Source of the DNA: Tanypteryx hageni
Taxonomy: Eukaryota; Arthropoda; Insecta; Odonata; Petaluridae
Length of the DNA stretch: 64,000 nucleotides
Assembly: GCA_028673005.1 (NCBI GenBank)
Contig: CM054120.1
Span: 74,821,533-74,885,532 of the forward strand
Direction: 5' to 3'
Position numbers and translations under genes: made by a program. The notes beneath the pieces were generated by a model. The model saw nothing but the letters and a program-made list of their open reading frames with translations, was not told the DNA's origin and did not search any database. This document shows, in pieces, positions 49,831-63,857 of this stretch. Each line of letters opens with the position of its first letter. The stretch's first letter is position 1.

Positions 49831-50758
49831 TCTGAAACAGTCCAGTTCCCTTATAAAACGATAAGTTATGATACTTTTATCATTTGCCTAAAGGGCCGAG
49901 TGAATAATAATAAAGCATATACTTATAGAAAACGGTTAAGTTGAATTTTAACGGATGATAATTTACTCAGCGCTCATGTAATTAAATCAGAAGCCACCAT
50001 TTTCACCATTCATGTGTTTGCGTTCCAGGATACTTGAAAATGCAAATAAGTTTGAAATTCTCTTTTTTGTTAAATTTGTGTATTTAGTCTAGTACAATTT
50101 GTTGTTTCTTGTACCATGTCATAAGATCATTCACTTAAGTTTCTTTAAAATTAGTACTTGATAAAGTGGAAATAATTGTTCGGGAAGAAATAATGAAGGA
50201 TGTGTTTCATGTAGTAAAACTTTGAAAAATGGAATATATTTCACAAAATATATGGAGTGTGTGTGCGATTGCGAGTAATTGATTTTTAGTTTTTTATATT
50301 TAAAAGGGATTTTCTCTGTCCTTCATTACATAGGACTTTGATAGTGTCTTCATTTATGAGTATGTAGTATTCAGATACGTGCAATTGCTTAAAACTGTGT
50401 AAAACATCCATACATATAACATCACACTCAAACAGCCTCTGAATATTTTACCTTAGAAATAATCAAAGATAAATTACCTAATTGTTCAGGACAACATTTT
50501 GTGCCTTGTGATGCAAATGTTAGCTTCTTTGTTCAATTATCGTTCTCATGTACTATAATGTCAAATTATAATATAACTATTTCTGAAAAACCGGCAATTC
50601 TCATAGAGGGAGAGAGAGAGATAGGGAAAGGGGGAAATGGATAGATAAATAGATAGATAATCGTCTTTATTCGGGCGAAGTAAGAGGGGGAAAGGGAGAC
50701 GTGGAAAGGGAGAGGAAGGGGAATATGAAGAGGGATGGAGAGGGGGAGAGAGGGTGAA
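49831..50758. other. Unrecognised non-satellite stretch in D2
   Basis: This is the counterpart of 33,623-34,550. The first roughly 120 bp differ from D1 at about a dozen places, whereas the remainder is nearly identical. The purine-rich tract lies at about 50,604-50,758. No gene was recognised. Confidence 0.6.
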
Positions 50759-52942
50759 GCATGGCATTTTGGTCATTAATAAATCTGAAAATACTCTGTA
50801 CCAAATTTGGGTGAAATCGGTTTGTGTTACAAATATTGCACACAAGAAGGAATTGAAAAGAGTTCTGTTTGTAATTGTAGCACTCTTGTTTGGCATATTC
50901 AGTTTTAATATGTTCATATAAATGTGTGTGTGTGCGGGTGTGTGTGCTTTGAATATGTTAAATTTGGTTAAAATTGATGAGGCTAGTTAGGTGTTAAAAA
51001 GAAATTTATTTTTCCTTATATAGTGGCAGCCTTCTATTCTATATCTATAAGAAAAATTCTTATATTGTTATATAATATTGCATTATTCTTTCAAGAAAAA
51101 ATTCTTTGCAGTCGGCTGGACCATTTCTTTCCAAATTCATCATTACCAAATGTTTAATTTGGTAATTGTGACACACACTCTGAGTCGATTCGGTCCAAAT
51201 GTGGCATTTTTTTCATTAATTTGTGTGAAAATTCTGTGTACCATATTTGTTGAAATCTATTAATTCAATTCTTCCCTGATACATGCGTACGGACAGACGG
51301 ACGGACATCACTAACACAACTGTGCTTTTCAGCAATTACGAAAAGCACCAATATAATTAATTGCTTTGGACGACATTGCGTAGAATACAATTCCATTCAA
51401 TGCCGTCATTACTTTAAGTTTAATTTTTTACTATGGCGCACCCGTCTGTCAGATCTGAAACAAATATTCTGTTATGGTTTTGAATATATCAGTAAACTAT
51501 AAATATTATATATCGTTGAGAGTGGTGCGGAAAGTTCAACACAAATATGATTATAGTATTTTATTATTCTTTGTATTTTCATCCAATACCTTCCAAATTT
51601 ATAGTTACAAAATTTTTCTAACTTGATATTGTAGTTGCCTTATTTCATCTCCTCAGTTGAAATACGCAATTTTGGTTACTTATTTATATGAGGAGGATAT
51701 ATACTTTAAAGTTCTAAAATACATGTGGAGACTTCTCTTGAAATCAGTGTGAAGGAAATATTATTTTACCTTTTATTGTGGTAGCCTTGCTCAAAAGCCC
51801 TGCTATAAATATCTTGATTTCATTATGGTATGTGCTAAGCATCTTATATAATAAATTCAATGACATTGATCCAATTCCTAACAAATCTTTATTTACGTAA
51901 AGAGTTTAATTTGTAATTGTGGCAGTCCTGCCTTTTATATCTACACAAAGAATCTTGGATTTATTATATTATGTTTCAAGACTCTATACTGTAAATTTCG
52001 TTCATATCGGTTTTTCCGATTCCGTCCAAATTCATAATTACCGAAAAAATTTAATTTGCTATTGTGGCAATCCTGTTTTGTCGATTAAGTCCAAACATGC
52101 CATTTTCGTCATTAATAAAAAATTTTGCCAATTCTTTCTTAAAACATAATTACCGAAATTTTTATTTTGCAATTGTGGGACGCTTGCTTGTTCAATCCCA
52201 TACAAATATGTCATTTTGGTCATGTATTTATGTTAGAATGTTATGTACCAGCCTTTGCGTTTGAGACGGTTAAGTAAGTTTTTTCCGGATATACGCGTAC
52301 GGACTGACGGACATCTCGAAGATAATAGTGCTCTTCAGCAATGACGAAAAGCACCAACAAGTAGGGATGTACACGGGATTTTCGTGGTATAAAAGTGCTT
52401 TTCTTGAAATTAGCCGTAGTACAAACGTATACTAATGTATTTGCTTTTCAATAAGAAAATTATTCTTCCTTATATTGTGGTGGCACTGCTTAGTCGATCC
52501 GGTTGAAATATGATTGTTATGGTTATTTATTTATATGTGAAGATTAAATATGACATATTTGGTTCTAATCCATGCTGTTAGTTTTCTAGTAATACGTATA
52601 AAATCAAAATTATTTTACTTTTTTTGTTGCAACACTGCTATTTAGCTCCGCTTTTAACATAATGATTTCATTATGGCATGTTGTTCAAATCTTATATACA
52701 AACTTAAGTGGAAATCCGTACTTGCCAACTGATTCCAAATCCTAAATTACGAAAAGAATTTAATTTGGAAATGTGGTCCAACCATTCGGTTGATCCGGTC
52801 CAAATATGCTATTTTATTATTGTATATATGTATGTATTGTAAATTTTAAATTTGGTTGATATGGAAGTGAAAATTTTAAACTAATACCTGTAAAAACAAA
52901 TATATTACTACTATTGTGGCAGCATTGCGTTCAATACCTAAA
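50759..52942. repeat. Rearranged ~145-bp subrepeats (D2, middle part)
   Basis: This is the counterpart of 34,551-36,722. It has an 11-bp gain (or D1 has a loss) at about 52,577-52,587 between CATGCT and AGTAATACG. The perfect 9-bp hairpin is at 51,321-51,347. Confidence 0.75.
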
Positions 52943-55900
52943 TTTAAAATGCTGATTTTGTTTTTTAATTTTGCGCAACACCATCATTAAAAATTTGGTC
53001 GAAGTCGGTTTTGCCAATTCTTTCCTGACTTATGCGTACGGACGGACGTGATGAAGGACGTAGGAATCGACATTAAGAAGATAATTGCGCTTTTCCTCAA
53101 TGAGGAAAATCGTTAACAAGTATGGATGTACTCGGGTTTTCCGTTTTACCGAATTGCTTTTCGTCAAATTCGCCGTAGGATAATTGTATATTCATGTATT
53201 TGATTTGGCATCAGAAAATACCTATATTCTATATTCGCCAAACACTGCATTTCTTTTACTACGATTCCGCTAATACCTACCAAATTTATACTTACAGAAA
53301 TAAATCTAATATTGATATTGCGGTAGCCCTGTTTCATCAACTCGGTGGAAATATGCGATATTTGTTATTTATTTATATGAAGATTACGTATGCCGCAAAG
53401 TGTTAAATTACATGTGGACATTTCCCTAGAAATATGTTAAAAGGAAATAGTATTTGACCTTTCGTTGTGCTACCCTTACGTTAAACATTTTGATTTTATT
53501 ATGGCTTACTTTAAAAATCATATATGCCAAATTTAAGTGAAATCCATTCAGTCAATTCCTTCCAAATCCTTAATTACAGAAAGAGTTCAAATTGTAATTG
53601 TGGCACCACTATATGGTTGATTAGGTTTAAATACGCTGATGAACTTTTGCAATTATGTGTATATAATAAAAAATTAATTTCGTTTTGACTGATGCAGGCA
53701 GTTCAAAATAAATAAGTCTAAAATATTCAATATATCGCTAAGAAAGATGTCTCATAATGAACAAGGCAAGGTCATTTCGTCATATAATTATTACACCATA
53801 TGCCGATAATGTATTAAAACATATTCATTTCATTTTCCATTCTATATTCGCGCCACAAACGAAATATCTTTGAGATCATTTAAAATCTTTCTAAATTCAT
53901 AGTTACAGAAATATACTAACTTCGATATTGGGCCATACCTGTTTAGTGAAACCGGTTGAAATATGATATATTTATATGAATTTTATATATATGATAATGC
54001 GTTAAAATCCACGAGTTCAATTCCCTAGAAATACTTGTAAACAAAAATGATTTAACTACTTTTTGTGGTACCCCTGCTCTTTTTCTCAGCTTTTTACATC
54101 ATGATTTCATTATGTTATGTTGTGCAAATCTTATATACACAATGTAATTGAAATCCGTTAATCCAATTACTTCCAAATCCTTAATTGCTGTAAGAGTTTA
54201 ATTTGCAGTAGTAGCACACTTAGTTGCCTGATTCAGTTTAGCTATATTAACATGGTTTTGTATATATGTTTTCATTGTTAGGTTTAAATTTGGTTAAAAT
54301 TGATGCCGACAGTTCTACATCAATATGTGTAAAATAGAAATTAATTTATTACTTATAGTGTGGCAGGCGAGTTTTCTCTATCTATCCGAAACATCCTTAT
54401 TTCGTTATATTACGTTGCATGCCTCTTTCGATGAACTTTTTTTGTAATCGGTTAATCCAATTCTTCCAAATTCATAATTACCAACATGTTTAACTTTGCA
54501 ATTGTGACACACACGCTTAGTTGATTCGGTCCAAATGTGGTCCTCTGATTTATTTATGTGAAAATTCTGTGTACCATATTTACTGATATCGGTTAATCCA
54601 ATTCTTCCCTGCTACATGCGCACGGACAGACGGACGGACATCACTAACATAATTGTTCTTTTAAGCAATGACGAAAAGCACTAATTAAATTAATTGCTTT
54701 GGACGACAATGAGCAGAATCAAATGCCGTTTAATGCCGTCTTCACTTCAATTTTAATTTGTTATTGCAGCGCACCCGTCTGTCTGATCTGAAACAAACAT
54801 TCTGTTATGGTTTTGAATATATCAGTAAACTATAAATATTAATGTCGTTGAGAATCATGCGATAAATTCAACACAAATATGTGTAAATTATTTTAATAAT
54901 CCTAGTATGTGCAGTCCTGAATTTTTATCTATAAAACAAGTCTTGATTTCGTATTAATATGAGGCACGCCTCCTTCATACAAATTTCTTTTCTATCGGTA
55001 TTACCAGTCCCTAAATAAATTCATGAAAACCGAAAAAATTTAATTTGAAGTAGTGGTATCGCTGCTGCCTCGATGCGGTCCTAATATGACATTTATTCAC
55101 GCATTTTTTCGAAGATTACAACTTTATTTGAAACTATCCGGTATAATGTATTCCGGAATCGTGAATTCTTCTAATTACACTAAAAATTTCTTAACGAAGG
55201 CCACGAAACATCTCACTCCGACACCTAGTGATATATATCTGTCATGTTTTAATAAATTTAATTGTATTTCCGAAATATTTTCCTCCTATTTAATTGTCTC
55301 TTTCAGATAATTAAAAGTAAATATCTGAAGTGGTCACCACATGACTCCTTCCATATAACCGTTATATTTATAAATATTTTATATAATAATATATATTTTA
55401 ATGAATTCCGAGACAAATTCAACGACCTTAAATATGCCACACATTAAATTATTCAGTAGTATTTTTTTTATTGGAAAAAGCCACGAAGCTACATCAATTT
55501 AGAATAAAAGGAGGGTTACTAAGACGTAACTTAAGCTTAACAGGAAACTGTTTACAAATGTCGCGCACAAATTCTTTGGAGGAGCCTGCTAGAAATATGT
55601 ATTTTTTTAAATATCTCTTAAACAATGCATTGTAAAAGAAATTGTTGTCGTTACAGGACATTAAGTACAATTCTAAAGTGAACCAATATAATGGCTGACG
55701 ATACGTACATTTGTAAATCCCATTGACTTTCATTATCGCCCTTTCAAATCCCTGCGAATATTTATGTACGAAAGTTCCTCCGGTAGATGGCAGGGAAAAA
55801 AATTCAAGAAAGTTAAGGTTTTCTTCGGCAACGAAGGAAATTCCAAGACCAATAACTCATTTCTCTTTGTTGAAAACTTACACAAAATATAGAAATATAC

Positions 55901-56329
55901 CATCAACCGAATTATAACAGAATTCTTAGTCAAACTCCAGAAATATTCGTTCTAATATAATTTTTTAATACATACGGATAAATTTCATTATAAGTGATAA
56001 AAATGATGCTCGGTGTTCTGATTATTAAATTTTATTTTTTAATTTTGCGCAACACCATCATTAAAAATTTGGTCGAAGTCGGTTTTGCCAATACTTTCCT
56101 GACATATGCGTACGGACGGACGGGATGAAGGACCTAGGAATCGACATTAAGAAGATAATTGCGCTTTTCCTCAATGAGGAAAATCGTTAACAAGTATGGA
56201 TGTACTCGGGTTTTCCGTTTTACCGAATTGCTTTTCGTCAAATTCGCCGTAGGATAATTGTATACTCATGTATTTGCTTTGACATCAGAAAATACCATCA
56301 TTCTATATTCGCCAAACACAGCATTTCTT
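52943..56329. repeat. Canonical satellite before A3
   Basis: This changes from D-type to canonical between about 52,960 and 53,060, then runs collinear with the monomer. It carries the beta-type T at 53,246 (CACTGCAT). A T-run has eight bases in place of seven near 55,461-55,470. It lacks the 16-bp and 187-bp deletions found before A1 and A2. From about 56,255 it again becomes D-like (TATACTCATGTATTTGC) up to the A3 border. Confidence 0.9.
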
Positions 56330-56823
56330 GGTGTTTGCGCATGGGAGTCGACTTCGTTGATCTCCGGCCGGTTCTATGATTGTGTACGGTACCCCTAAAC
56401 GGGCCTGGTGTCCATTACATTACCGAGGCTTCACAGACTGTAGCGTGTAGTATCTCTGACCATGGTAGGCCTTTTCTACATTATAGAGTAGGTCAGGGTG
56501 TAGGCGTAATAGGAGATCTTATAGGAGCATCTAGTGTAGTACAGTTTCTGGTCGCGAAGTGAGAGAGTCCACCTGCAAAAGCCGTAATAGAGCATTTAAT
56601 GTTTCGGTCGATAACGATAAATTAAATATTGTAATTTAAACTGCCGCAGCATTTCTAGGAAGTCTGCCGAACTCGAACACGTAATTCGCACGTTGCTAGG
56701 GCTTTTTTAGGTTAGATTTAAGGAATGGTAGTTATTCACCAAGCGTTGAGAGGCACGTCTATAGTAGTAATAGTTGCGACCGTCATACCACTAGAAACGT
56801 GATGTTAATTAACAGTAGAATAC

Positions 56824-57480
56824 ATTCGCATTCGCAGGAAGGAGGCCGAACTTGAACATATTATTCCTTGTCTGCGTGCTGACGTAGTGATAGTTACAGA
56901 AAGTTGGCTAACGGCGGACATAGCCAGTCAGGAGATCTTTCCTCGTGACTACAGCGTTTTTAGAAAACATCTATGTAGCCGGTCGGGAGGTGGAGTCTTT
57001 ATAGCAGTTAGCAATAATTACAAAAGTTACCAAATACAGATTAATGACGACGAATTCCAAAGTGTTTGGTGTAATGTAAAAGGGAGAGACTGTAAAACTA
57101 AATATATGCGCCTTTTATTGACCACCAAATGCGAGCGTGGAAACTATGTATTATTTAGAGAAACAAGTGGCGACGCTAAGTTCGATTAACAAAGATAAAG
57201 CTGTAATCGGGGGCGATTTCAATTTTCCGTCAATTGATTGGAGGCATAATTGCTTTTATCCCGGTGGTAGAGAGCGTGAATCTTGCGAGGTTTTATTTGA
57301 AACTTTCGGCAAACACTCATTGTATCAGTTAGTGAGATTTCCCACGAGATTTAATAATATATTAGATTTTTTGGCTACTAATCTTCCTGAGCGTATGAAT
57401 AGGGTATTTGTTGCTGAGGGAATAAGCGATCACAAGGCAGTGTACGTGGAGTTTCAGCTCAACATTAAAAAACAGGTTAA
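56824..57480 (+). pseudogene. AP-like endonuclease region of A3
   Basis: The first frame, with VTESWL and SGGGVFIAV, runs to 57,189. The shift and the stop inside FYRPPNA are the same as in A1. The second frame begins at about 57,137 and carries LSSINKDK, IGGDFNFPSIDW and SDHKAVY. It then continues without interruption into the RT linker. A substitution near 56,955 gives a serine codon in DYSVF where A1 and A2 have arginine. Confidence 0.85.
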
Positions 57481-59347
57481 AGCTAAAATAAAGCTTTATG
57501 TATTCGCCAAAGCCGATTTCACTAGATTTAGGTCTTTTCTGCGAAATATACATACTAATTTCTGCGAGGTAACAGATATTACAGATGCGGAAGAATCCTG
57601 GTGCATGTTCAGAGATATGATGCGAGAGTGTACAGATAAATTGATTCCAAGCAAACTGAAGCGTGAAAATGCAGAACTTAGATGGTACAACCAGGAAGTT
57701 AGGAGAGCTCTCCGACGGCAAAGAAAACTCCACTCTCGCGTGAATAACACATCCTCAACAGCTACGGTCGAACAAATTGCAACGTTAAGGCAGCAATACA
57801 AAGAAGCGCGCTCCACAGTCAGAGTGTCAATGCGTAATGCGTTTAACAATTACAAAAAGCAGGTTTTACAGGATAACTTGAAAGAGAACCCGAAAGGATT
57901 TTGGTCATATGTCAGAGAAGTCCAAGGTAGAGGCCCCACTATTGCGTCACTGAGATGGGAAACGGGAAATGTAGTTCACGATAGTGCTGAGAAAGCAAAC
58001 CTTTTAAATCAACACTTTCAGAAAGCTTTTACTCCTAATGACGATGAATGGGAAACCATTATGAAATCGCGCCGTATAAAGAATTATACTCGAGAAATCC
58101 ATTGCGTAAAGTGTAGTTCCTATATAATGGAAGATGGCGCACGTTACGCCAATCCATAAGGGCGGCGAAAAAGAGAACCCCGAAAATTATAGGCAAATTT
58201 CCCTAACTTCATTATTGTGCAAGATACTTGAGCACATAATCTTTAGTTCTTTAATGCGCTATTTAGATAGTCACTCATTGCTTAGCGGATGCCAGCACGG
58301 ATTCCGGAGAGGTAGATCATGCGAAACGCATCTCGGCTTGTTCGTGGATGATTTGTTGCGATGCGGAGAGAAAAATACTCAGGTCGATTCATTCATTGAC
58401 TTCAGAAAGGCGTTTGATAAAGTATCTCATAAGAAATTAATGGCAAAGTTAGAATAGAGAACAGATAGTTGTCATCGATGGGAAATACTTGTCCCCCGTT
58501 TAAGTTGCGTGGGGTGTTCCTCAGGGAAGTGTATTGGGCCCTCTACTTTTCTTAATCTATGTGAATGATATCTGCTCAGTAGTTCGTAGTAAAATTAGAC
58601 TTTTTGCCGATGATACCGTTCTATATAAAGAAATAAAATACCAGGAGGACCATTAGTCGCTGCGTGAAGATTTAAGAGCCATTTCAGCGTAGTGCAAAGA
58701 ATGGAAAATTGAATTTCACTAAATGTGCCGCAGTTACGTTCTGGAAAAGCAAAAACATAGAAGTAGGTTTCGAGTATAAAATAGATGGAATAAATATTCA
58801 AGCAGCCGAGTATGTTAAATATTTATGAGTAACCATTTGTCGAGATCTTTCATGGCGCATGCACATTCGTCGAGTTATAGGCGCGGCCAACAAGAAAATG
58901 GCTTTCATAGGTAGAATAGTACGGAACACTACAAAAAAGTACGTGAAACATGTTGCTTATAACCGGTTAGACTACAAGTGGAATACACTTCATGCATATG
59001 GGATCCGTACGAGAAGGGACACAATTCAATTAGAAAGAGTTCACCGCCGAGCAGCCAGATTCGTAAAACAAAAGTACGAACATAAGGAAAGCGCAACTTC
59101 ATTATTGAGGGATTTAAACTGGTTACCACTGGAGGATCGTAGATTGAACTCAAGGTTGCGGCTTTTGGGGAAATATAGATCGCAATGTCTAAAAGACGAG
59201 GTTGTAGGAATAATTGAAGCACCAACGTATATAGGTAGAAACGACCGTGATGATAAGATACGTGAGATCGATTATAGGACGGAGCGTTATCTAAGTTCGT
59301 TCTTTCCGAGAACAATACGAGATCAACCTGCGATAGACAATCTTTAG
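57481..59347 (+). pseudogene. Reverse-transcriptase region of A3
   Basis: The frame entering from the endonuclease continues to 58,159 and covers the linker (KADFTRFRSFLRN, SKLKRENAE, FWSYVREVQ). The remaining parts (58,134-58,457 and 58,859-59,347) match A1, including the two internal losses and the stops around GVPQGS and FADDT. The region is inactive. Confidence 0.86.
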
Positions 59348-59411
59348 GTAGGTTATGGTGCATTGCACCCCCTGCCACCCACCAATTAGGTGAATTTCAG
59401 GGTAACATGTA

Positions 59412-60284
59412 GATGTAGTTATAGGTGCTGAAAGTTGGCTCACCGAAGATATCGCTAGCCAGGAAATTTTTTCGAAAAGCTATAGAGTGTACAGAAAGAC
59501 GGCGCCAATAGAATAGGTGGCGGAGTATTTTTGCAATAAGTGAAAAGTACGATAGTTGTTAGATCCTATTGTCGACGAAACGACCGAGAGCGTGTGGTGC
59601 CGCCTTGGTAAGGATAATTCGAAAAAGATATATTTATTTTCATTTTACAGACCACCTAATGCCAAATATGATTATATTTTAAGTTTAGAGAGGCAATTAG
59701 CCGAGCTTAGATCTTTTATTAACGACGGTTATGTGATAATTGGAGGCGATTTTAACTTACCGTCAATCGCTTGGAAAAACCTATGTTTCGTTACAGGAGG
59801 TAAAGAACGCGAATCGTGTGAAGTCTTAATTGACACGTTTCATGATTATTCCTTAATCCAGATGATACGAAAAGCCACGCGTTCGGGCAGTGTTCTCGAC
59901 TTGCTTGTTTCTAATACCCCGCATAGGATAACTAAGGTATCCACAGAGGAGGGACTAAGCGACCATCGAGCTGTGTATGCGGAGTGCGAATTAAAGCTCA
60001 AAAGGCATCCTAAGCCCCTTCGGAATGTATACGCTTTCGCCAAGGCCGACTTTAAAAGTTTCAGCTTACATCTCAGAAATACCTTTGTCAGTTATCGTGA
60101 AAATACAGAACGAGTAGGTATGGAGCCATCATGGTTATTATTCAAGGATATACTAGGAAAAGGTATCGATAGATTTATCCCCAGTAAGTTAAAATCTGAT
60201 AAGAAAGAACCTCGTTGGTTTAATAAGGGGATTGCCTTAAGACGACGCAAAATTGAAAAACATACCTACCACCGCTTCCGATGA
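59412..60284 (+). pseudogene. AP-like endonuclease region of B3
   Basis: It has the same early stop and frame changes as B1 and B2. The main piece is 59,556-60,284. Around 60,227 six bases are missing, which removes two codons in the KEVRIALRRR segment so that it reads KGIALRRR. The catalytic IGGDFN and SDHRAVY motifs remain. Confidence 0.84.
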
Positions 60285-62111
60285 GTATAGCACAGCTATA
60301 GTCAATGAGTATAACAGTGCCCGCGTATTAGCGAGAAATACCATGCGTAACGCATTTAACACCTTCCGGAATGAGGTATTAAATACAAAATTGAAGGATG
60401 ATCCAAAAGCGTTCTGGTCCTACGTAAGAGAAGTTAAGGGTGGGGGTCCTCCAATACCCTCCCTGCGATGTGGTTCCGGAGACATCATCCACGATGGTGA
60501 GGAAAAAGCTATCCTACTAAACGTTTACTTCGCGAAGGCGTTCACGGCAGGTGGAGATAGACTTTCAGAAAATCTTATTCCCAATAGACGTACTCGGATA
60601 GATAATATTAAAATCTCTGAGCCCAACAAAAACCCAGGACCAGAAGGATTTCCCGCGCGTGTATTAAAAGAACTAGCAGAAGAAATAGCTCCCATCCTTC
60701 GGATAGTATTCGAGAAATCTCTTATCCTCTGTGAGGTTCCTGATGATTGGAGACTAGCACACGCCACACACATTCATAAGGGAGGTGACAAAGAAAACCC
60801 AGAAAATCATAGGCCGATTTCTCTAACATCATTATCATATAATATTTTGGAGCACATTATTGTTAGAAACACTATGCGTTATCTCGAGAGTAGATCGCTG
60901 TTAATCAGTTGTCAACATGGCTTCAGAAAAGGTAGATCCTGTGACACCCAACTCGGTCTGTGTGTAATAGATGTTTTATCATGCGGCGAAAATGATAAAC
61001 AGGTCGATGCAGTGTTCCTTGATTTTAGAAAATCTTCTGACAAGGTTCCCCACCGTAAGTTGTTATTAAAATTGGGAAATCTTGGCGTTAATGTTAAAGT
61101 AATTAACTGGGTTCGCGCTTTCCTTTGGAATAGAAAACAAAAAGTAGTCATCGATGATAAGTCCTCGAGTGTGGCAGATGTAGTCTCTGGAGTGCCGCAG
61201 GGTAGTGTGATCGGACCTATGCTTTTCTTGCTTTATATAAATGACATGAACTCAGTTGTGAAAAGTAATATTAGGCTTTTTTCGGACGACACCGTAGTTT
61301 ATAGAAAAATCAGTGTTCCTAGCGACCATCATCAGCTTCAGAATGATCTGGAAGCGTTATCTGTATGGTGCAAGGAATTGCATCTAGAAATCAATCAGAA
61401 AAAGAGTTACGATCTAAACTTTTCGAAATCTAGAAGACCATCGTCCGTATTTACCTACTCGATAGATGTTGAGAGCATTCCTGTTTCGGAATCCGTGAAA
61501 TACCCCGGGGTAACCTTGAATCGTGACCTGTCTTAGGACACCCACATAAGGACGAGTGATAGGTACGGCAAATAAGAAGCTGGCTTTTGTGCGTAGGATA
61601 GTCAGGAAAAGCACGGAAAAGGTAAGAAAATCCTGTTATTTATCCTTGCTTATACCTCAAATGGAATACGCAGCAGCGGTTTGGGATCCATATCAGAGGG
61701 GTCTCATAAAGGATTTAGAAAAAATACAACGGTGAGCAGTTAGACTCTTGAAAAAAAATTACGATAAAAAACAGAGCGTTACGTTACTCATTGAAGAATT
61801 GAGTTGGCCATCGTTGAAAGATCGTAGATTAGAGGCGAGACTTAAACTACTAGATAAATATAGGTCGGAGATATTCGTAAATGAAATGAAGGATATTATT
61901 CGACAACCAACGTATATCGGACGGAGAGATAATGAGGACAAGATTCGTGAAATAGATAGTAGGACAGAGAGGTATCAGGAGACCATTTACCCTAGACAAT
62001 ACGTGACCACAATAGATAACAGTAAAAAATAATTAGTTAGGAACTTGGTGCGCGGCACCCCCTGCCATCCACCGTCAAGTTGACTTGCAGAGTAATAAGT
62101 AGATGTAGATG
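59419..62111 (+). mobile_element. Non-LTR retrotransposon B, copy B3 (5'-truncated)
   Basis: The junction to A3 is the same as in B1 and B2. It ends in AGATGTAGATG at 62,111 before TGATTACGG. It is six bases shorter than B2 because of one deletion in the endonuclease part. Confidence 0.9.
60253..62032 (+). pseudogene. Broken reverse-transcriptase region of B3
   Basis: The frame is open for 427 codons (60,253-61,536) with the same SSDK change in motif A and FSDD in motif C as B2. It has the same TAG in place of the LSWDTHI tryptophan, the same one-base gain and the same late stop. The C-terminal piece is 61,748-62,032. One difference from B2 is a cysteine codon in SLRCGSGD, as in B1, where B2 has serine. 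An isoleucine in EEKAILL replaces phenylalanine. Confidence 0.85.
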
Positions 62112-63857
62112 TGATTACGGTTCAGCCAATAGCTTCCAAATTTATAGTCACAGAAAAAATCTAACCTTGATATTGCGGTAGCCCTGTTTCATCAACCCGG
62201 TTGAAATATGCGATTTTTGCTATTTATTTTTATGAGAATTTTATATATCGCAAAGTGTAAAATTTCATGTGGACATTTCTTTAGAAATATGTCTAAAGGA
62301 AATATTATTTTACCTTTTATTGTGCAACTCCTGCTCATAAGCTCTGCTTTAAACATCTTGATTTTATTATGGTTGGCTGTAAAAATCATATATACCAAAT
62401 TTAAGTGAAATCCATTCAGTCAATTCCTTCCAAATCCTTAATTACATAAAGAGTTCAAATTGTAATTGTGGCACCCCTGTATGGTTGATTAGGTTTAAAT
62501 ATGCCGATGTACTTTTGCAATTATGTGCACATAATAAATAATTAATTTCGTTTTAACTGATACAGTCAGTTCAATACAAATACGTCTAAAAATTCATTAG
62601 ATTGCTAGGAAAAATATCTCACAATGGACAAGGCAAAATCATTTTCTCATGTAAATATTACACCATATGTTGATAATTTATTTAAATATATTCATTTCCT
62701 TTTCCATTCTATACTCGGGCTATCTTTGAGATCCTTTCAAATCCTTTCAAATTAATAGTTACAGAAATATACTAACTTCGATATTGTAGCATCCCTGTTT
62801 GAAGAACCCGGTTGAAATATGATCTTTTTATATTTAACATATTTATATGAAGTTTATATATACCATAATGGGATAAAATCCATTAGTTCAAATTCTATGT
62901 AACTACTAATTGTGGTACCCCTGCTCTTTAGCTCAGCTTTTTAGATAATTTCCTTCTGTTATGTTTTACAAATCCTATATACTAAATGTAATTGAAATCC
63001 GTTCAGTCAATTACTTCCAAATCCTTAATTACTGTAAGAGATAAATTTGCAGTTGTACCACACTTGTCTGCCTGATTCAGTTTAACTATGGTAATATGGT
63101 TTTGTATATATGTTGTTTTGTAAGTGTAAAATTTGGTTAAAAATGATGAGGACAGTTCTACACAAATATGTGTTAAAAATAAATTAATTTATTATTTATA
63201 TAGTGGCAGGCCAGTTTTCTCTATCTATACGAAACGTCCTTATTTCGTTATAGTACGTTGCATTGCTCTGTCAAGAAAATTTTCATTGGAATCGGTTAAG
63301 CCATTTCTCCCTAATTCCTAATTACCGATATGTTTAACTTTGCAAATGCGGCATACACGCTTAGTCGATTCGGTCGATTTGTGGCATTTTGTTTAATTAA
63401 TTCGAAAATGATGTGTGCCATATTTCCTGTAATCGGTTAATCCAATTCTTCCCTGATATATGCGTATGGACAGACGGACGGAAATCACTAAGATAGTTGT
63501 GCTTTTCAGCAATGACGAAAATCACCAATTATTTTAATTGCTTTGGACAACAATGCGAAGAATCCAATTCCGTTCAATGCCGTCATTACTTAAAGTTTAA
63601 TTTTCTATTATGGCGTACGAGTACGTCTGATCTGTAACAAATTTATGGTTTTAAATATATGTTTAAAAAATAAATATTAAATATCGTTGAGAGTCATGTG
63701 GAAAGTTCAACACAAATAGGTGTAAAGAATTATATTATTCCTTTCATGTGTAGTCATGAATTTTCAATATATTATATAAAACAGGCCTTCAATTCCTTTT
63801 AAGATGTTGAACGCCTCCGTCATAAAAGCATTCTTTGGTATCGGTTTGACCCGTCCC
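62112..63857. repeat. Diverged satellite D' (third macro-repeat)
   Basis: It has the same length as 45,695-47,440 with only scattered differences (for example TCAACCCGG in place of TCAACCCTG near 62,195). It ends in GACCCGTCCC. Confidence 0.88.

Larger units (their letters stand above)
39906..56329. repeat. Macro-repeat 2 (16,424 bp)
   Basis: This contains A2, B2, D', B', D2 and a canonical stretch. The A2-to-A3 landmark spacing of 16,424 is fully accounted for by known indels: 16,208 bp offset in D, 11 bp plus one further base, the T-run, and the 16-bp and 187-bp deletions. Confidence 0.85.
56330..59418 (+). mobile_element. Non-LTR retrotransposon A, copy A3
   Basis: This is the least altered A copy. 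It has six A at 57,477-57,482 (seven in A1 and A2), so one frame of 340 codons (57,137-58,159) joins the endonuclease C-terminal part to the RT linker. It has the tryptophan codon at about 57,238. It retains all older A lesions: the stop in FYRPPNA, the missing PGP[DE]G segment, and the stop-rich motif B-C stretch. Confidence 0.9.
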
